24,731 nt of DNA from a virus: IMG/VR virus record IMGVR_UViG_3300021389_002345, positions 1 through 24,731 of that record, one strand, 5' to 3'. The notes under the pieces were generated by a model. It was not told the origin of the DNA and ran no database searches. It saw only the letters and a program-made list of their open reading frames with translations. Positions 17,809 through 24,731 of this stretch are shown here, one piece after another (within the stretch, counting starts at the first letter, position 1; each line of letters opens with the position of its first letter). The translations under genes and the position numbers were made by a program.

Positions 17809-17880
17809 TTATATGTCTTCATTGTTTTCCTTTTCTTCACTTTGCTGTCCGTCTATTATTGCTAATAACAATCTAATCAA
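17809..17880 (-). CDS. Possible 23-aa peptide with TTG start
   Basis: TTG at 17880 follows AGAAAGG by 6 nt. Peptide MIRLLLAIIDGQQSEEKENN plus three residues. It lies between two coupled genes in the same direction. The only support is position and ribosome binding site. Confidence 0.35.
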   Translation of the reverse strand: MIRLLLAIIDGQQSEEKENNEDI

Positions 17881-17892
17881 TGTCTGCCTTTC

Positions 17893-18075
17893 TTAGTTAT
17901 GTCTTCTATTAATGGCTTCTAATGTCTCAAAGTTTTCCCGGCATACACTACTAGTCTTAATAGTGAACTCTTTGATACCTCTAGTAGACCAATTAAAAGA
18001 TGGAACCATAGTGGCGTTAATAAAGATATCTTTACTTTGATACTTTTTATTAAGTTCAGCCAATGTGTATTTCAT
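17893..18075 (-). CDS. Hypothetical 60-aa protein, first of the chain
   Basis: 60 aa, begins MKYTLAELNKKYQSKDIFIN; basic, one Cys. AGAAAGG lies upstream of the ATG, and a promoter at 18108-18136 gives a leader of about 25 nt. It heads the chain of seven or so tiny genes down to 17093. No family recognised. Confidence 0.66.
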   Translation of the reverse strand: MKYTLAELNKKYQSKDIFINATMVPSFNWSTRGIKEFTIKTSSVCRENFETLEAINRRHN

Positions 18076-18107
18076 TTTTTAACCTTTCTGTTTTATCTTG
18101 TATTAAT

Positions 18108-18136
18108 AACTTAACAGAAAGTAGGACATTTGTCAA
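18108..18136 (-). promoter_or_regulatory. Promoter of the tiny-gene chain
   Basis: TTGACA (18131-18136), 17-bp spacer, TAAGTT (18108-18113) preceded by TCTGT. Confidence 0.75.
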
Positions 18137-18139
18137 ATC

Positions 18140-18405
18140 AATACAATTAATTTCTTTTTTGAGTTAAATCCTATACTCCACGGAGCTCCCGGAACTTTTA
18201 CCAAAATTTACCAACTCCAAAATCTAGATATAAAGTTTAGGTTTAGATTCCCATTTGCATTAAGATTCCCAATAATGTCCGGAACCTTTTTAATCCATTG
18301 GGCATTAGTGACTAGAAAATAGTCCGGACCTCTATCTAAAGTATAGATTTAGATTTTTGAAATTTAAAATTTGGACGACTTTGGAATTCAGATTTTTTTT
18401 GATTG
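18140..18405 (-). other. Gene-free stretch with hairpins and GTCCGGA motifs
   Basis: No gene seen. On the minus strand TCTAT/ATAGA, GACTA/TAGTC and CCCAAT/ATTGGG form hairpins, GGGAATCT is repeated twice, and the motif GTCCGGA occurs at 18277 and 18322. It may be the 3' part of the RNA started at 18546 or a separate RNA; no own promoter was found. Confidence 0.35.
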
Positions 18406-18406
18406 G

Positions 18407-18546
18407 AAAATAAAAACGGACCCCTCCCCTATTGTCCCTAGACTCCTCTCCATAGGATTGGACCCAATAAAGCAGGGGATGCTCTCTCTTCTTTGGAAGA
18501 AATCACGAACGGTCTTACCCTTTTGAACTAGCCGTTCAGCCTTATA
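18407..18546 (-). ncRNA. Putative small RNA of about 140 nt
   Basis: Starts at a consensus promoter (18553-18581). Hairpins on the minus strand are GAACGG/CCGTTC, TCTTC-CAAA-GAAGA, AGCA-TCCCC-TGCT and CCTAT/ATAGG. It ends with GGAC/GTCC followed by GTTTTTATTTT (18407-18437), a weak-stemmed but T-rich terminator. The TCCCC loop could pair with GGGGA downstream. No ORF with a ribosome binding site. Independent promoter and terminator make a small RNA likely. Confidence 0.5.
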
Positions 18547-18581
18547 GTAATAACTATAACATACCTTGTATACTTTGTCAA
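18542..18581 (-). promoter_or_regulatory. Consensus promoter with dyad across the start site
   Basis: TTGACA (18576-18581), 17-bp spacer, TATAGT (18553-18558) preceded by ATGT. TTATAGT and ACTATAA (18542-18548, 18553-18559) mirror each other across 4 nt, as at 7721-7736 on the other strand. Confidence 0.8.
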
Positions 18582-18622
18582 CTACTAAATAAAAAAATTT
18601 ATGTGCAGACTAGGTAGGGGGC

Positions 18623-18715
18623 TTATTTAGATTCGGGCAACGAACATTTAATACACCCCCCACTCATCTTACGTTTGCAATATAATTGTGTTATACATAT
18701 ACACTGCTTAGTAAT
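18623..18715 (-). CDS. Possible 30-aa Cys-rich protein with ATT start
   Basis: Reading from ATT 18715 gives ITKQCICITQLYCKRKMSGG followed by CIKC and a short tail: Cys5-x-Cys7, Cys13, Cys21-x2-Cys24, a zinc-ribbon-like set. The frame opens after a TAG, 17 nt past the stop of the 18732-19265 gene, and AGAAG lies before the ATT. The only ATG in frame would remove three of the five Cys. A rare start codon lowers confidence, but the Cys spacing is unlikely by chance. Confidence 0.4.
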   Translation of the reverse strand: MTKQCICITQLYCKRKMSGGCIKCSLPESK

Positions 18716-18731
18716 CTTCTATACTTCTTTG

Positions 18732-19265
18732 TTAGACTATAAAGTATTCACCTTCGGGTAGCTTTGCTACTTCTATAGCTTGTCTAAAAGTGAAACCATT
18801 TTCTTCATCTAGGTCACCCTCATAGATAGCACCTGCTAGGTAATTCATAAGTAAGGTAGTTGGTTTACCTTTGACGAATGCCCTAGGGTTCTTACCATCT
18901 ATCATATCTAATAACCTTTGAATATAACTCAAAGTAAATAGTGTTACTTTACCACCTGCGTTTTTAGCATTAGCTCTAACCATTCTCTCTGTTGAGGTTC
19001 TTTGAACCTTGTTTCTAGGAACGGTAACTCTTGCTGTAGCAAGTTGTGCTTCTTCATACATCAATGCACTAAAATCGTGTGATGACTTGGCAGTCAAAGA
19101 ACCAGTTTCTAAATCTAAAAGATATGAAACCCATACTTCAGCGCCTTTTTCTGTAAACCCAAGAAATCTTTTACCACCAAATTCTTTAGCTTTTTCGGCG
19201 TTCTTTAGCCAAATGTCTCTTATGTTTACTGTATCTTCTTTAACGTCAACCTTTACAGATTGCAT
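18732..19265 (-). CDS. Hypothetical protein
   Basis: 177 aa, mixed alpha/beta, not recognised. Contains FLGFTEKGAEVWVSYLLDLE and a helical middle. GAGGGAGAC precedes the ATG. It has its own promoter (19295-19322) although it follows the long operon. No Cys, no membrane segment. Confidence 0.75.
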   Translation of the reverse strand: MQSVKVDVKEDTVNIRDIWLKNAEKAKEFGGKRFLGFTEKGAEVWVSYLLDLETGSLTAKSSHDFSALMYEEAQLATARVTVPRNKVQRTSTERMVRANAKNAGGKVTLFTLSYIQRLLDMIDGKNPRAFVKGKPTTLLMNYLAGAIYEGDLDEENGFTFRQAIEVAKLPEGEYFIV

Positions 19266-19294
19266 TATGTCTCCCTCTATTGATTGTCTCTATC

Positions 19295-19322
19295 ACAATA
19301 CCACGATTTTCCAGTTTGTCAA
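19295..19322 (-). promoter_or_regulatory. Promoter of 18732-19265
   Basis: TTGACA (19317-19322), 16-bp spacer, TATTGT (19295-19300). Leader of about 22 nt with a Shine-Dalgarno. Confidence 0.65.
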
Positions 19323-19341
19323 GCTATCTTAGGTAAATCTT

Positions 19342-19764
19342 TTATTCTTCTTCGAATACGTTCATATAGTTGTCGAATGAAGTCTCTGTATCGATAAAGT
19401 AATCAAACTCGGGTCTATGAAAAGTCTCCCAGTCTGCTTTCATTCTGTGACCTTTAGGTAGTATGTGAAAATCTTCTTCTGCACTTAAGTCAGAGGTCAT
19501 TGCCGGGTAACCGTTTCTCATTAGATACAAGAAATACTTTACTCTTCTGAAGCCTGCTTTAATTTTTTTGTTCTCATTGTCTTCACCAAACATTTCTTCT
19601 GCTTCATACCCACGTGAAAATACAATCCTCAGTGTGTAGAAGTCTGCTTTCTTGCCCGAGATAAACTCAAACCTTTTGTTGTGGCTTTCTACCTTGCGTT
19701 TAAGTATCTTAAGTATCTGCTGTTTAGTTAACGTCACTGTTGCCATACTTCTTTTTGTCTTCAT
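19342..19764 (-). CDS. Hypothetical basic protein at the end of the long operon
   Basis: 140 aa from ATG 19764 or 134 aa from ATG 19746 (MATVTLTKQQILKI); neither has a clear Shine-Dalgarno. It overlaps the ParB-like gene by about 20-40 nt in another frame. The N-terminus looks like a Lys-rich helix and the rest mixed alpha/beta, ending FEEE. Not recognised. Confidence 0.7.
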   Translation of the reverse strand: MKTKRSMATVTLTKQQILKILKRKVESHNKRFEFISGKKADFYTLRIVFSRGYEAEEMFGEDNENKKIKAGFRRVKYFLYLMRNGYPAMTSDLSAEEDFHILPKGHRMKADWETFHRPEFDYFIDTETSFDNYMNVFEEE

Positions 19765-20269
19765 ATGGATACCAAGCTTTAGAGTATTGCCATTTATCTA
19801 TCTCTTTTATGACGAATACAGTGTCAGCAAGTAACAATTCGACCTCTCTGCCGCCCATACCAAGCTCTTCTTGTAGGTTAGCTGGTGTCATTCCGAACTC
19901 ATTTACTAGTTTCTTTGCAATCTTTGCCATAGAACTAGCCTCGTGAACGCCCTTAGCTCTGTTTATTCTGATGGTAAGTAGCATTGCTTCCCTATCATCT
20001 AAGTCCATAACAACGCAAGGAACTCTGCCGCTGAACATTTTATAAAGTTCTTTACTGTCTTGAGCAAGTTTCCATCTATGAAAACCATCAATAATGATGT
20101 TGTTCTTGTTTATAAGTATTGGCTGTATCCATCCGAATCTTTGAATGTTCAAAGCTAATATTCTAAACTCATCTGTTAGAACTCTGTTTGGGTTGTAATC
20201 GTTAGGGTCTAACTCACTAGCTAGTTTCCAAACTACATTACTTATTGGCTGGTCTTCGAATATACTCAT
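19724..20269 (-). CDS. ParB-like (IbrB-type) protein, second copy
   Basis: 181 aa. The N-terminal ParB domain has DYNPNRV (24-30), IQRFGWIQPILI (42-53) and DGFHRWKLA (61-69), the arginine box of the family. A helix-turn-helix-like segment follows (FGMTPANLQEELGMGG, 125-140). ParB domains of this kind bind CTP in partition proteins, and IbrB-type relatives pair with a PAPS-reductase-like protein, as here (21117-22244). The domain assignment is firm; the role is not. Confidence 0.75.
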   Translation of the reverse strand: MSIFEDQPISNVVWKLASELDPNDYNPNRVLTDEFRILALNIQRFGWIQPILINKNNIIIDGFHRWKLAQDSKELYKMFSGRVPCVVMDLDDREAMLLTIRINRAKGVHEASSMAKIAKKLVNEFGMTPANLQEELGMGGREVELLLADTVFVIKEIDKWQYSKAWYPYEDKKKYGNSDVN

Positions 20270-20364
20270 TTTTTCTTTTCACTCTCACCGTATTTAGGTA
20301 AAGAGGTATTCCAATTTATCTCTTGAGTCCACTGGTGCTGCTCTTTTCTGAATCTTTTACTCAT
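20266..20364 (-). CDS. Hypothetical 32-aa basic protein
   Basis: The 32-aa protein begins MSKRFRKEQHQWTQEINWNT. It overlaps the upstream gene by 8 nt and the ParB-like gene by ATGA. Basic at both ends. Coupling is the main evidence; it may serve only to carry ribosomes to the next gene. Confidence 0.52.
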   Translation of the reverse strand: MSKRFRKEQHQWTQEINWNTSLPKYGESEKKK

Positions 20365-20725
20365 CTTCTTCTATCCTTTCATCAAAGTTTACGTCGGGCA
20401 TCTGCAAGAATATAGGTCCATTCTCGTTATCTTCACCGAAGATACCACCTGCAATGTTGAAGTCAAAGTGTTGACTTGCCTCATCATAAAGAGCTTCTAT
20501 CTTATCTTGCTCCTCTGTATGGTCCTTCTCGAGATTTTCCATAAACTCTTTGTCTTGCATTAAGTTAAAACCAATAGTGTTGATGATTGTTTCAGTGTCA
20601 TACATAGCAACTGGCTTTAAACCTACCCTTTTAGCAATACCCATATACGCTGATTCGAATTCTTCATAAACAACTGCATCGGGGTTAAGTTCTGCAAGTT
20701 CCCAATAATAATCATTAACTGCCAT
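20357..20725 (-). CDS. Hypothetical acidic protein
   Basis: 122 aa, acidic, ends EEDE. It starts MAVNDYYWELAELNPDAVVY, is helical in the middle, and carries a FGEDNENGPIF loop (the FGEDNEN string also occurs in the protein at 19342-19764). Overlaps its upstream neighbour by 11 nt. Not recognised. Confidence 0.72.
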   Translation of the reverse strand: MAVNDYYWELAELNPDAVVYEEFESAYMGIAKRVGLKPVAMYDTETIINTIGFNLMQDKEFMENLEKDHTEEQDKIEALYDEASQHFDFNIAGGIFGEDNENGPIFLQMPDVNFDERIEEDE

Positions 20726-20897
20726 TTGTATCTAACTCCTCCCAACTCATTTTATGAACTCTTTGGTCATTGAACTCTACTTCTAATCCCTCGCTACCAA
20801 TATTAACTATTAGAGATTCCCCATTGAGAATAGAGAACACAGAGATTTCATCTGTCTTTACAAACTCTAACGAATGAAATAGATACTTATTGCTCAT
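20715..20897 (-). CDS. Hypothetical 60-aa protein
   Basis: 60 aa, beta-rich (VFSILNGESLIVNIGSEGLE), no Cys. Overlaps the upstream gene by 11 nt and the downstream one by 11 nt, so it is coupled on both sides. No family. Confidence 0.66.
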   Translation of the reverse strand: MSNKYLFHSLEFVKTDEISVFSILNGESLIVNIGSEGLEVEFNDQRVHKMSWEELDTNGS

Positions 20898-21120
20898 AAT
20901 TAGAACTTATTCCTTTAAACGTTTTAGCACAAGTCTTTAAAATCCTTAGATTGTTTCTAAGAGCTTTAATTTCATCTGTATTGTGCTTACGTGATTCCAT
21001 CTTATATATTTTAGTTTCGAGCTTACCAATCCATCCATTTAGGTAGTCAAGGTATTCTTGCTTGACCATAGTAAGTCTGTATGCCTGTTTAGATTTTGAT
21101 TTGAAAAACAAATCCATCAT
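20887..21120 (-). CDS. Hypothetical basic helical protein
   Basis: 77 aa from ATG 21120, directly overlapping the PP-loop gene's stop (ATGA), with AGGAG upstream. Lys-rich, two predicted helices (YLDYLNGWIGKLETKIYKME, then TDEIKALRNNLRILK). Coiled-coil-like. It may be a partner of the PP-loop protein (inference from coupling). Confidence 0.68.
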   Translation of the reverse strand: MMDLFFKSKSKQAYRLTMVKQEYLDYLNGWIGKLETKIYKMESRKHNTDEIKALRNNLRILKTCAKTFKGISSNYEQ

Positions 21121-22244
21121 TTCTTTCTCCTATTCTTATTAATTTTCGGTTTCTTTCTACCGTATTTTTGTCGTATTTCCTGTGTAGTCATTGGATAAAT
21201 ATCACCGTGTATGATTTTGCCAGTAACAAAGTGCTTTAACACCCACTCTGCTGTGCCTCCCGGTAAATATCTATCCGGTTGTGTTTCAGTTAAACGCTTT
21301 ACAGCTTTCCACTTCTGCAGCATTCTTGGATAAACAGAGTCTTCCGGGTCAACATTGGCTTCAATCCATTGCTTGACACCTTCCATATCTTTACCATATT
21401 CTTTATAAATGTGTGCGTCGCTTATCGTGCCCTTGTATCTTTCGTGTGCTCTTACCTCGGGGAATATATCAGTTAACCTGTTATAAAACTCCGGGTCCAT
21501 CTGTGCCCACTTGTCTATAGTCTTCATAGATTCTGCGATTAATGGTGGTGCAACCCTAAGTCCGTCGCCACTCCATAATTGTTGCTCATACCAAGCTGAG
21601 TATCTTAAGTTATTATCGTGAAAGTATTTAAATACATCATTTTCCATCCAGTCATATATTGGCTTAGCTAATCTAGTTCTATCTAAACTAGAGCTTACAA
21701 TATAGTTGTCAGTAATCTTATTTACTACTGAACGGTAACGAACTAAACTTTCTTCAGCTCTGATACCATTTATTATTGCTACTTTACCTTTAGGATAAGT
21801 ATCAGTAATGATTTGGTCATAGCCGTGTCGACCTAAGACTTCTGTTCTATCATTTAAAGTCTCAGCCCATTCGGGTTTAGGTCTTAGCCATTCTCTTTCT
21901 CCACTTGGGTCCCAGTAAGTTATTTGCTTAGTTACGCCTAAACAGAAGAAAGAACCATTCTTTGGTAGTGCATACCACGTCATATTGCACCAAGGTTGGT
22001 CAAAGTAATACTTTACATTATCAAGTATCAGTCCCGGATTCAATTCTTCATCTCTATGATGAGCATCGATTGAGTCTAGTCCTCTTTCTTGAGCGACTTC
22101 CCAAACGAGGTTAAGGATGACGGTAGAATCTTTGCCACCGCTGTAAGCAATGTTAACATTGTCGTGAGTGTCATAAATATGATGAATACGTTTCTTAGCT
22201 TCTTCATAAACATTCTCCTCAATGAAACCTTTTTGTCTAGCCAT
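21117..22244 (-). CDS. PAPS-reductase-like PP-loop protein (IbrA-like)
   Basis: 375 aa. The ATP-pyrophosphatase loop SGGKDS is at 35-40 after beta-strand NIAY, with GIRAEES (160-166) and PIYDWMENDVFKYF (195-208), the pattern of the PAPS reductase/DndC/IbrA group. These enzymes adenylate a substrate before sulfur transfer or another reaction; IbrA-type members work beside a ParB-like IbrB. Here two ParB-like genes lie on either side (22461-23105 and 19724-20269). Full length, intact motifs. The actual substrate is unknown; nucleic-acid modification is one option. Confidence 0.82.
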   Translation of the reverse strand: MARQKGFIEENVYEEAKKRIHHIYDTHDNVNIAYSGGKDSTVILNLVWEVAQERGLDSIDAHHRDEELNPGLILDNVKYYFDQPWCNMTWYALPKNGSFFCLGVTKQITYWDPSGEREWLRPKPEWAETLNDRTEVLGRHGYDQIITDTYPKGKVAIINGIRAEESLVRYRSVVNKITDNYIVSSSLDRTRLAKPIYDWMENDVFKYFHDNNLRYSAWYEQQLWSGDGLRVAPPLIAESMKTIDKWAQMDPEFYNRLTDIFPEVRAHERYKGTISDAHIYKEYGKDMEGVKQWIEANVDPEDSVYPRMLQKWKAVKRLTETQPDRYLPGGTAEWVLKHFVTGKIIHGDIYPMTTQEIRQKYGRKKPKINKNRRKK

Positions 22245-22461
22245 TTTCCGTTTTTAACTTAGCTTTACGTAACTTGTCTATACCTGTATCAAACTGTAAC
22301 ATTGCTGCTTGCCATTGGGTATATTGCTGTGGTTCACCTTGTAATCTACTAGGCTCAGACATCTCAAGACTAAATCTCTGCACTTCCATCTCTAGAAGTT
22401 GTCTGTCTAAGATTTCTAATTTTTTTTCTTTATCTAATAATTGATATTCAAAATCACTCAT
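22237..22461 (-). CDS. Hypothetical helical protein between ParB-like and PP-loop genes
   Basis: 74 aa from ATG 22461, in a TAATG overlap with the ParB-like stop; GGGGGAAT is upstream. Helical and charged (FEYQLLDKEKKLEILDRQLL), probably a coiled coil. It overlaps the PP-loop gene by 8 nt. Its position inside the module suggests a linked role. Confidence 0.7.
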   Translation of the reverse strand: MSDFEYQLLDKEKKLEILDRQLLEMEVQRFSLEMSEPSRLQGEPQQYTQWQAAMLQFDTGIDKLRKAKLKTENG

Positions 22462-23105
22462 TATTCCCCCATACACATTTCTATGTGCTGAAAAAATCTT
22501 TCTCCGATTGTTTCACCATCATAATTATCTTGAAGCCATCTAACGAAAGAATAAAACTGTGCTTGTTGAGTTTCATCGTCAAACACTATCTCATAAGATG
22601 GTTTACCCATTGGCAACCCTTTATCTTCACCTTCGTCTATTGACGCTTCCATATCGTCATACATTTGCTGAATGTCAGCTTGGTCGAAACCAGTTCCACT
22701 CAAGTCAGTTGCCTCTGCTAATTTTTCAAGTTCTTCTAAAAGAACATTTGTATTCCAACCACCAAGCTCTACTAATCTGTTATCTGCTAACAAGTATGCT
22801 TGAGCTTCGTTCTCATCTTTGAATGAGACACCACGGATAATTGGTATCAACCAGTCTCCGTCTTCATCAACATTTATATTTGCTGGGGGGTCTTCGTTAA
22901 ATTGTTTTTTCTGAGTTAAGGCTTCCACTCTACCGTGACCTGCAACAAGTTTCCCTGTAGCTTCATTCATAAGTAGTGGTGAGGTAAAACCAAACCTGTT
23001 CATAGATTCGTGTATTGCACCTATGTCGTGGTCTTTTGGATTTACGTCTGCCTCAGCAATCTCAGAAAGTTTTGTAAATTGAATGCCTACTTTGTCTTCG
23101 CTCAT
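22461..23105 (-). CDS. ParB-like (IbrB-type) protein, first copy
   Basis: 214 aa. The ParB N-domain has NPKDHDIGAIHESMNRFGF (22-40), LLMNEATGKLVAGHGRVEAL (44-63) with the GHGR box, then AYLLADNRLVELGGW. The C-terminal part is acidic and ends with a helical segment (AQFYSFVRWLQDNY, GERFFQHIE). This layout is common in phage ParB-like proteins that sit beside PP-loop genes. Overlaps the upstream gene by 4 nt. Confidence 0.8.
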   Translation of the reverse strand: MSEDKVGIQFTKLSEIAEADVNPKDHDIGAIHESMNRFGFTSPLLMNEATGKLVAGHGRVEALTQKKQFNEDPPANINVDEDGDWLIPIIRGVSFKDENEAQAYLLADNRLVELGGWNTNVLLEELEKLAEATDLSGTGFDQADIQQMYDDMEASIDEGEDKGLPMGKPSYEIVFDDETQQAQFYSFVRWLQDNYDGETIGERFFQHIEMCMGE

Positions 23106-23596
23106 CCTACTTCACCTCTTTCATATTCTTCCATTGATAATCCAATGTAATCACCTATTGGTGAATCTTCATATCTATCTATATTTATTGTAAATAGCAT
23201 TAACTTCTTAAAAAGAATCTCTCCTGTTTCGAGAGATGCCATATCGGATTTAAGAAAGTTGCCTTTGTCTTGACTCATACCTGCTAGCCATAAGTCTTGG
23301 TCGTCACATTCTGATTCGAGCCAATCAATAACATCAATTGGTTCGTAAACTTGTATAGTTTTTCTTAAATGTCTTTTAAATTTATTACTTCGCATAAAGT
23401 ATTCTTTAAAATATGCCTCTGCTTTAAGACAGTTGTTGAATGTAGGCATTTTATTGTCTTTCAGAAGTGTGTTGGCATAGTAATCATTCCAACCGATACC
23501 TCTGTTTATTTCATTAATTGACAATCCATCGTCTCTTACCATCTGTCTGATAAAGATTGAGTAAGCTCCGGGGTTAATAATTGTTCGTTTATCCAT
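23102..23596 (-). CDS. Hypothetical protein with HTH-like N-terminus
   Basis: 164 aa. Residues about 12-60 (AYSIFIRQMVRDDGLSINEI, then GWNDYYANTLLKDNKMPT) have the length and spacing of an XRE-like helix-turn-helix, though divergent. The C-terminal half is mixed. It lies next to the other HTH genes and may be a regulator. Two bases separate it from the upstream stop. Confidence 0.62.
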   Translation of the reverse strand: MDKRTIINPGAYSIFIRQMVRDDGLSINEINRGIGWNDYYANTLLKDNKMPTFNNCLKAEAYFKEYFMRSNKFKRHLRKTIQVYEPIDVIDWLESECDDQDLWLAGMSQDKGNFLKSDMASLETGEILFKKLMLFTINIDRYEDSPIGDYIGLSMEEYERGEVG

Positions 23597-23597
23597 C

Positions 23598-23843
23598 TTA
23601 TCCCTTCTTTGGCTTCACCCAAACTGGTGTTCTGCTCATAGGCATCTTACCAGTAGCTGTTGCCCAGTCTTCTACTGTTTGTCTTGTCCAAATTAGAGTT
23701 CTCCCGGCATTTAAAGTAGTGTCGGGAAGTGGCATAACATTTCTTTTAATCCAAGCTGACACCAAATTTGGCGTTACTTGTAAAAAGGTAGCCACTTCAT
23801 TGACACCCATCAAATCGTCTAAAGTGATATTACTTTGAGGCAC
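23598..23843 (-). CDS. MerR/excisionase-like HTH protein
   Basis: 81 aa. MGVNEVATFLQVTPNLVSAW (12-31) and a wing with GRTLIWTRQTVEDWA (47-61) fit the single-domain HTH proteins of the excisionase/MerR type that are frequent in phages. It may bend DNA or regulate transcription. Overlaps the upstream gene by 14 nt. Confidence 0.74.
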   Translation of the reverse strand: MPQSNITLDDLMGVNEVATFLQVTPNLVSAWIKRNVMPLPDTTLNAGRTLIWTRQTVEDWATATGKMPMSRTPVWVKPKKG

Positions 23844-24060
23844 TACTTAAAGAACCTTTGCCTAACACTTTTTCTAACTTGTTCAACGTCCCTGTTGGAA
23901 TCTTTGCATCCATAACATTGTATTTACTTACAGTGTTTGCAGAAACCTTGCTCTTCTTAATTAACTTATCCAAATCAATACCTTTATCAGCACAAGCTTG
24001 CTCTATTGCAGTTAGCTTTGGGGCATCATTTGTTTTACCTAATTTTCTAAACCATCCCAT
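23830..24060 (-). CDS. Small XRE-like HTH protein
   Basis: 76 aa. ADKGIDLDKLIKKSKVSANT plus IPTGTLNKLEKVLG form a helix-turn-helix of the Cro/C1 type (first and recognition helices, then the closing helix). TAATG overlap with the SSB stop couples it to SSB. A regulator is likely; targets unknown, though the palindromes in this window are candidates. Confidence 0.62.
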   Translation of the reverse strand: MGWFRKLGKTNDAPKLTAIEQACADKGIDLDKLIKKSKVSANTVSKYNVMDAKIPTGTLNKLEKVLGKGSLSSASK

Positions 24061-24584
24061 TAAAATGGAACCTCACTTCCTCCGTCTTCATTAGCAGTTG
24101 GTGCAGATGGTGCAGCATCAGCAGTTACTTCTGCTTTTGGTGCCGGTGCCGGTATGTCGCTACCTTTTTTCATTTGTGAAAAAGCGGCAGAGCTTTTGGC
24201 ACTATTCATTGGGTTCGTAGATTTATTTATGCTACCAACTTTAGAATACTTAAGAGATACACCTATATCTTCTACAAATACAGTTGTAGTTGTTCTCTTA
24301 TTACCGTTTGCATCTTCCCATGCTTCGGGAACTATTTTCCCTGTTACTATTGCTCTAAAGGATTTTTCACCTTGGTTTTGAGCATTTTGAAAAGTCTCAG
24401 CAATATTTTCTGCTAAATCTCCCCAAGCCTTTACATTGAACCACAATGTTTCTTTGTCTTCACCATTCATATCTTTACCACCGCTTACGGCTAAAGATGC
24501 TTTAGTGAAGGCTGAACCTGTGTTTCCTGTTGTCATTTCGACATTTGTTAGATTTCCTTGTAGTGTTACTACGCTTACTGGCAT
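24060..24584 (-). CDS. ssb: Single-stranded DNA-binding protein
   Basis: 174 aa. The OB-fold covers about residues 1-112 (VVTLQGNLTNVEM, WFNVKAWGDLAENI, FRAIVTGKIVPEAWED, TTTVFVEDIGVSL). A Pro/Ala-rich linker then leads to an acidic tail ending SEVPF, which matches the protein-interaction tip of bacterial and phage SSBs. It coats single-stranded DNA during phage replication. AGGAG precedes the ATG by 5-6 nt. Confidence 0.9.
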   Translation of the reverse strand: MPVSVVTLQGNLTNVEMTTGNTGSAFTKASLAVSGGKDMNGEDKETLWFNVKAWGDLAENIAETFQNAQNQGEKSFRAIVTGKIVPEAWEDANGNKRTTTTVFVEDIGVSLKYSKVGSINKSTNPMNSAKSSAAFSQMKKGSDIPAPAPKAEVTADAAPSAPTANEDGGSEVPF

Positions 24585-24592
24585 TTTATCTC

Positions 24593-24731
24593 CTAATATT
24601 TATCTTCCTCGGGATTTTCCCAATTTTCTAATATACCTAAAACGACTTCCTTCAACTGTGAAAGTCGAAATAGAACTATACCGTCAGTCTCTCCGTCGGG
24701 CATAGCCACCATCATAAATGGTTTACCTTTA
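24593..24731 (-). CDS. Hypothetical protein, N-terminus beyond window
   Basis: The last 45 or so residues are visible (KGKPFMMVAMPDGETDG ... NPEEDKY). It precedes SSB by 8 nt in the same operon. The visible part is beta-strand then helix, with no recognisable motif. Confidence 0.6.
   Translation of the reverse strand, partial: KGKPFMMVAMPDGETDGIVLFRLSQLKEVVLGILENWENPEEDKY

Overview
This window reads as part of an AT-rich, tailed double-stranded DNA phage genome (or prophage). The phage call rests on an HK97-type portal protein cut by the left edge, a complete terminase large subunit, a small-terminase-like HTH protein, a phage-type SSB, a possible helicase loader and dozens of very small overlapping genes, almost all on the minus strand. 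No integrase, ribosomal gene or housekeeping gene is visible. The host is probably a low-GC actinobacterium. That is an inference from about ten promoters whose -10 box sits exactly 6-7 nt before an ATG (leaderless mRNAs, common in Actinobacteria) and from one small protein (14025-14255) that resembles a common actinophage family.

Layout. 1-2016: portal and terminase large subunit. 2030-4460: a minus-strand operon of unknown small proteins, two of them sharing a zinc-binding pattern, behind a strong promoter with a palindromic operator. 4798-7166: a second minus-strand operon with a G39P-like candidate helicase loader and a PD-(D/E)XK nuclease, behind conserved leaders. 7260-7880: a non-coding control region with five palindromic iterons, AT-rich direct repeats, GNRA-loop hairpins and a perfect plus-strand sigma70-type promoter; this is the best origin candidate. 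7888-8289: small terminase. 8400-15560: single genes on both strands, each with its own TTGACA promoter and mostly leaderless. Within this part, 9805-9886 encodes an 82-nt tRNA-like RNA with the acceptor arm of tmRNA/tRNA-Ala but no D-stem, no tag ORF and no normal anticodon arm.

15600-17080 is 1.5 kb with no convincing gene but with dense nested and crossing inverted repeats and three strong minus-strand promoters. I read it as three tandem structured RNAs of roughly 620, 560 and 210 nt. A further candidate small RNA lies at 18407-18546. 17093-18075 is a chain of tiny acidic proteins whose Glu-rich tails also encode the ribosome binding site of the next gene. 18623-24731 is a long, tightly coupled minus-strand operon: SSB, two or three small HTH proteins, two ParB-like proteins and a PAPS-reductase-like PP-loop protein (IbrA/IbrB-like), plus unknown proteins.

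The least explained parts are the tmRNA-acceptor mini-RNA, the tandem RNA block, the uniform leaderless promoter design and the IbrAB-like module. All function calls come from reading motifs by eye; no database search was run.
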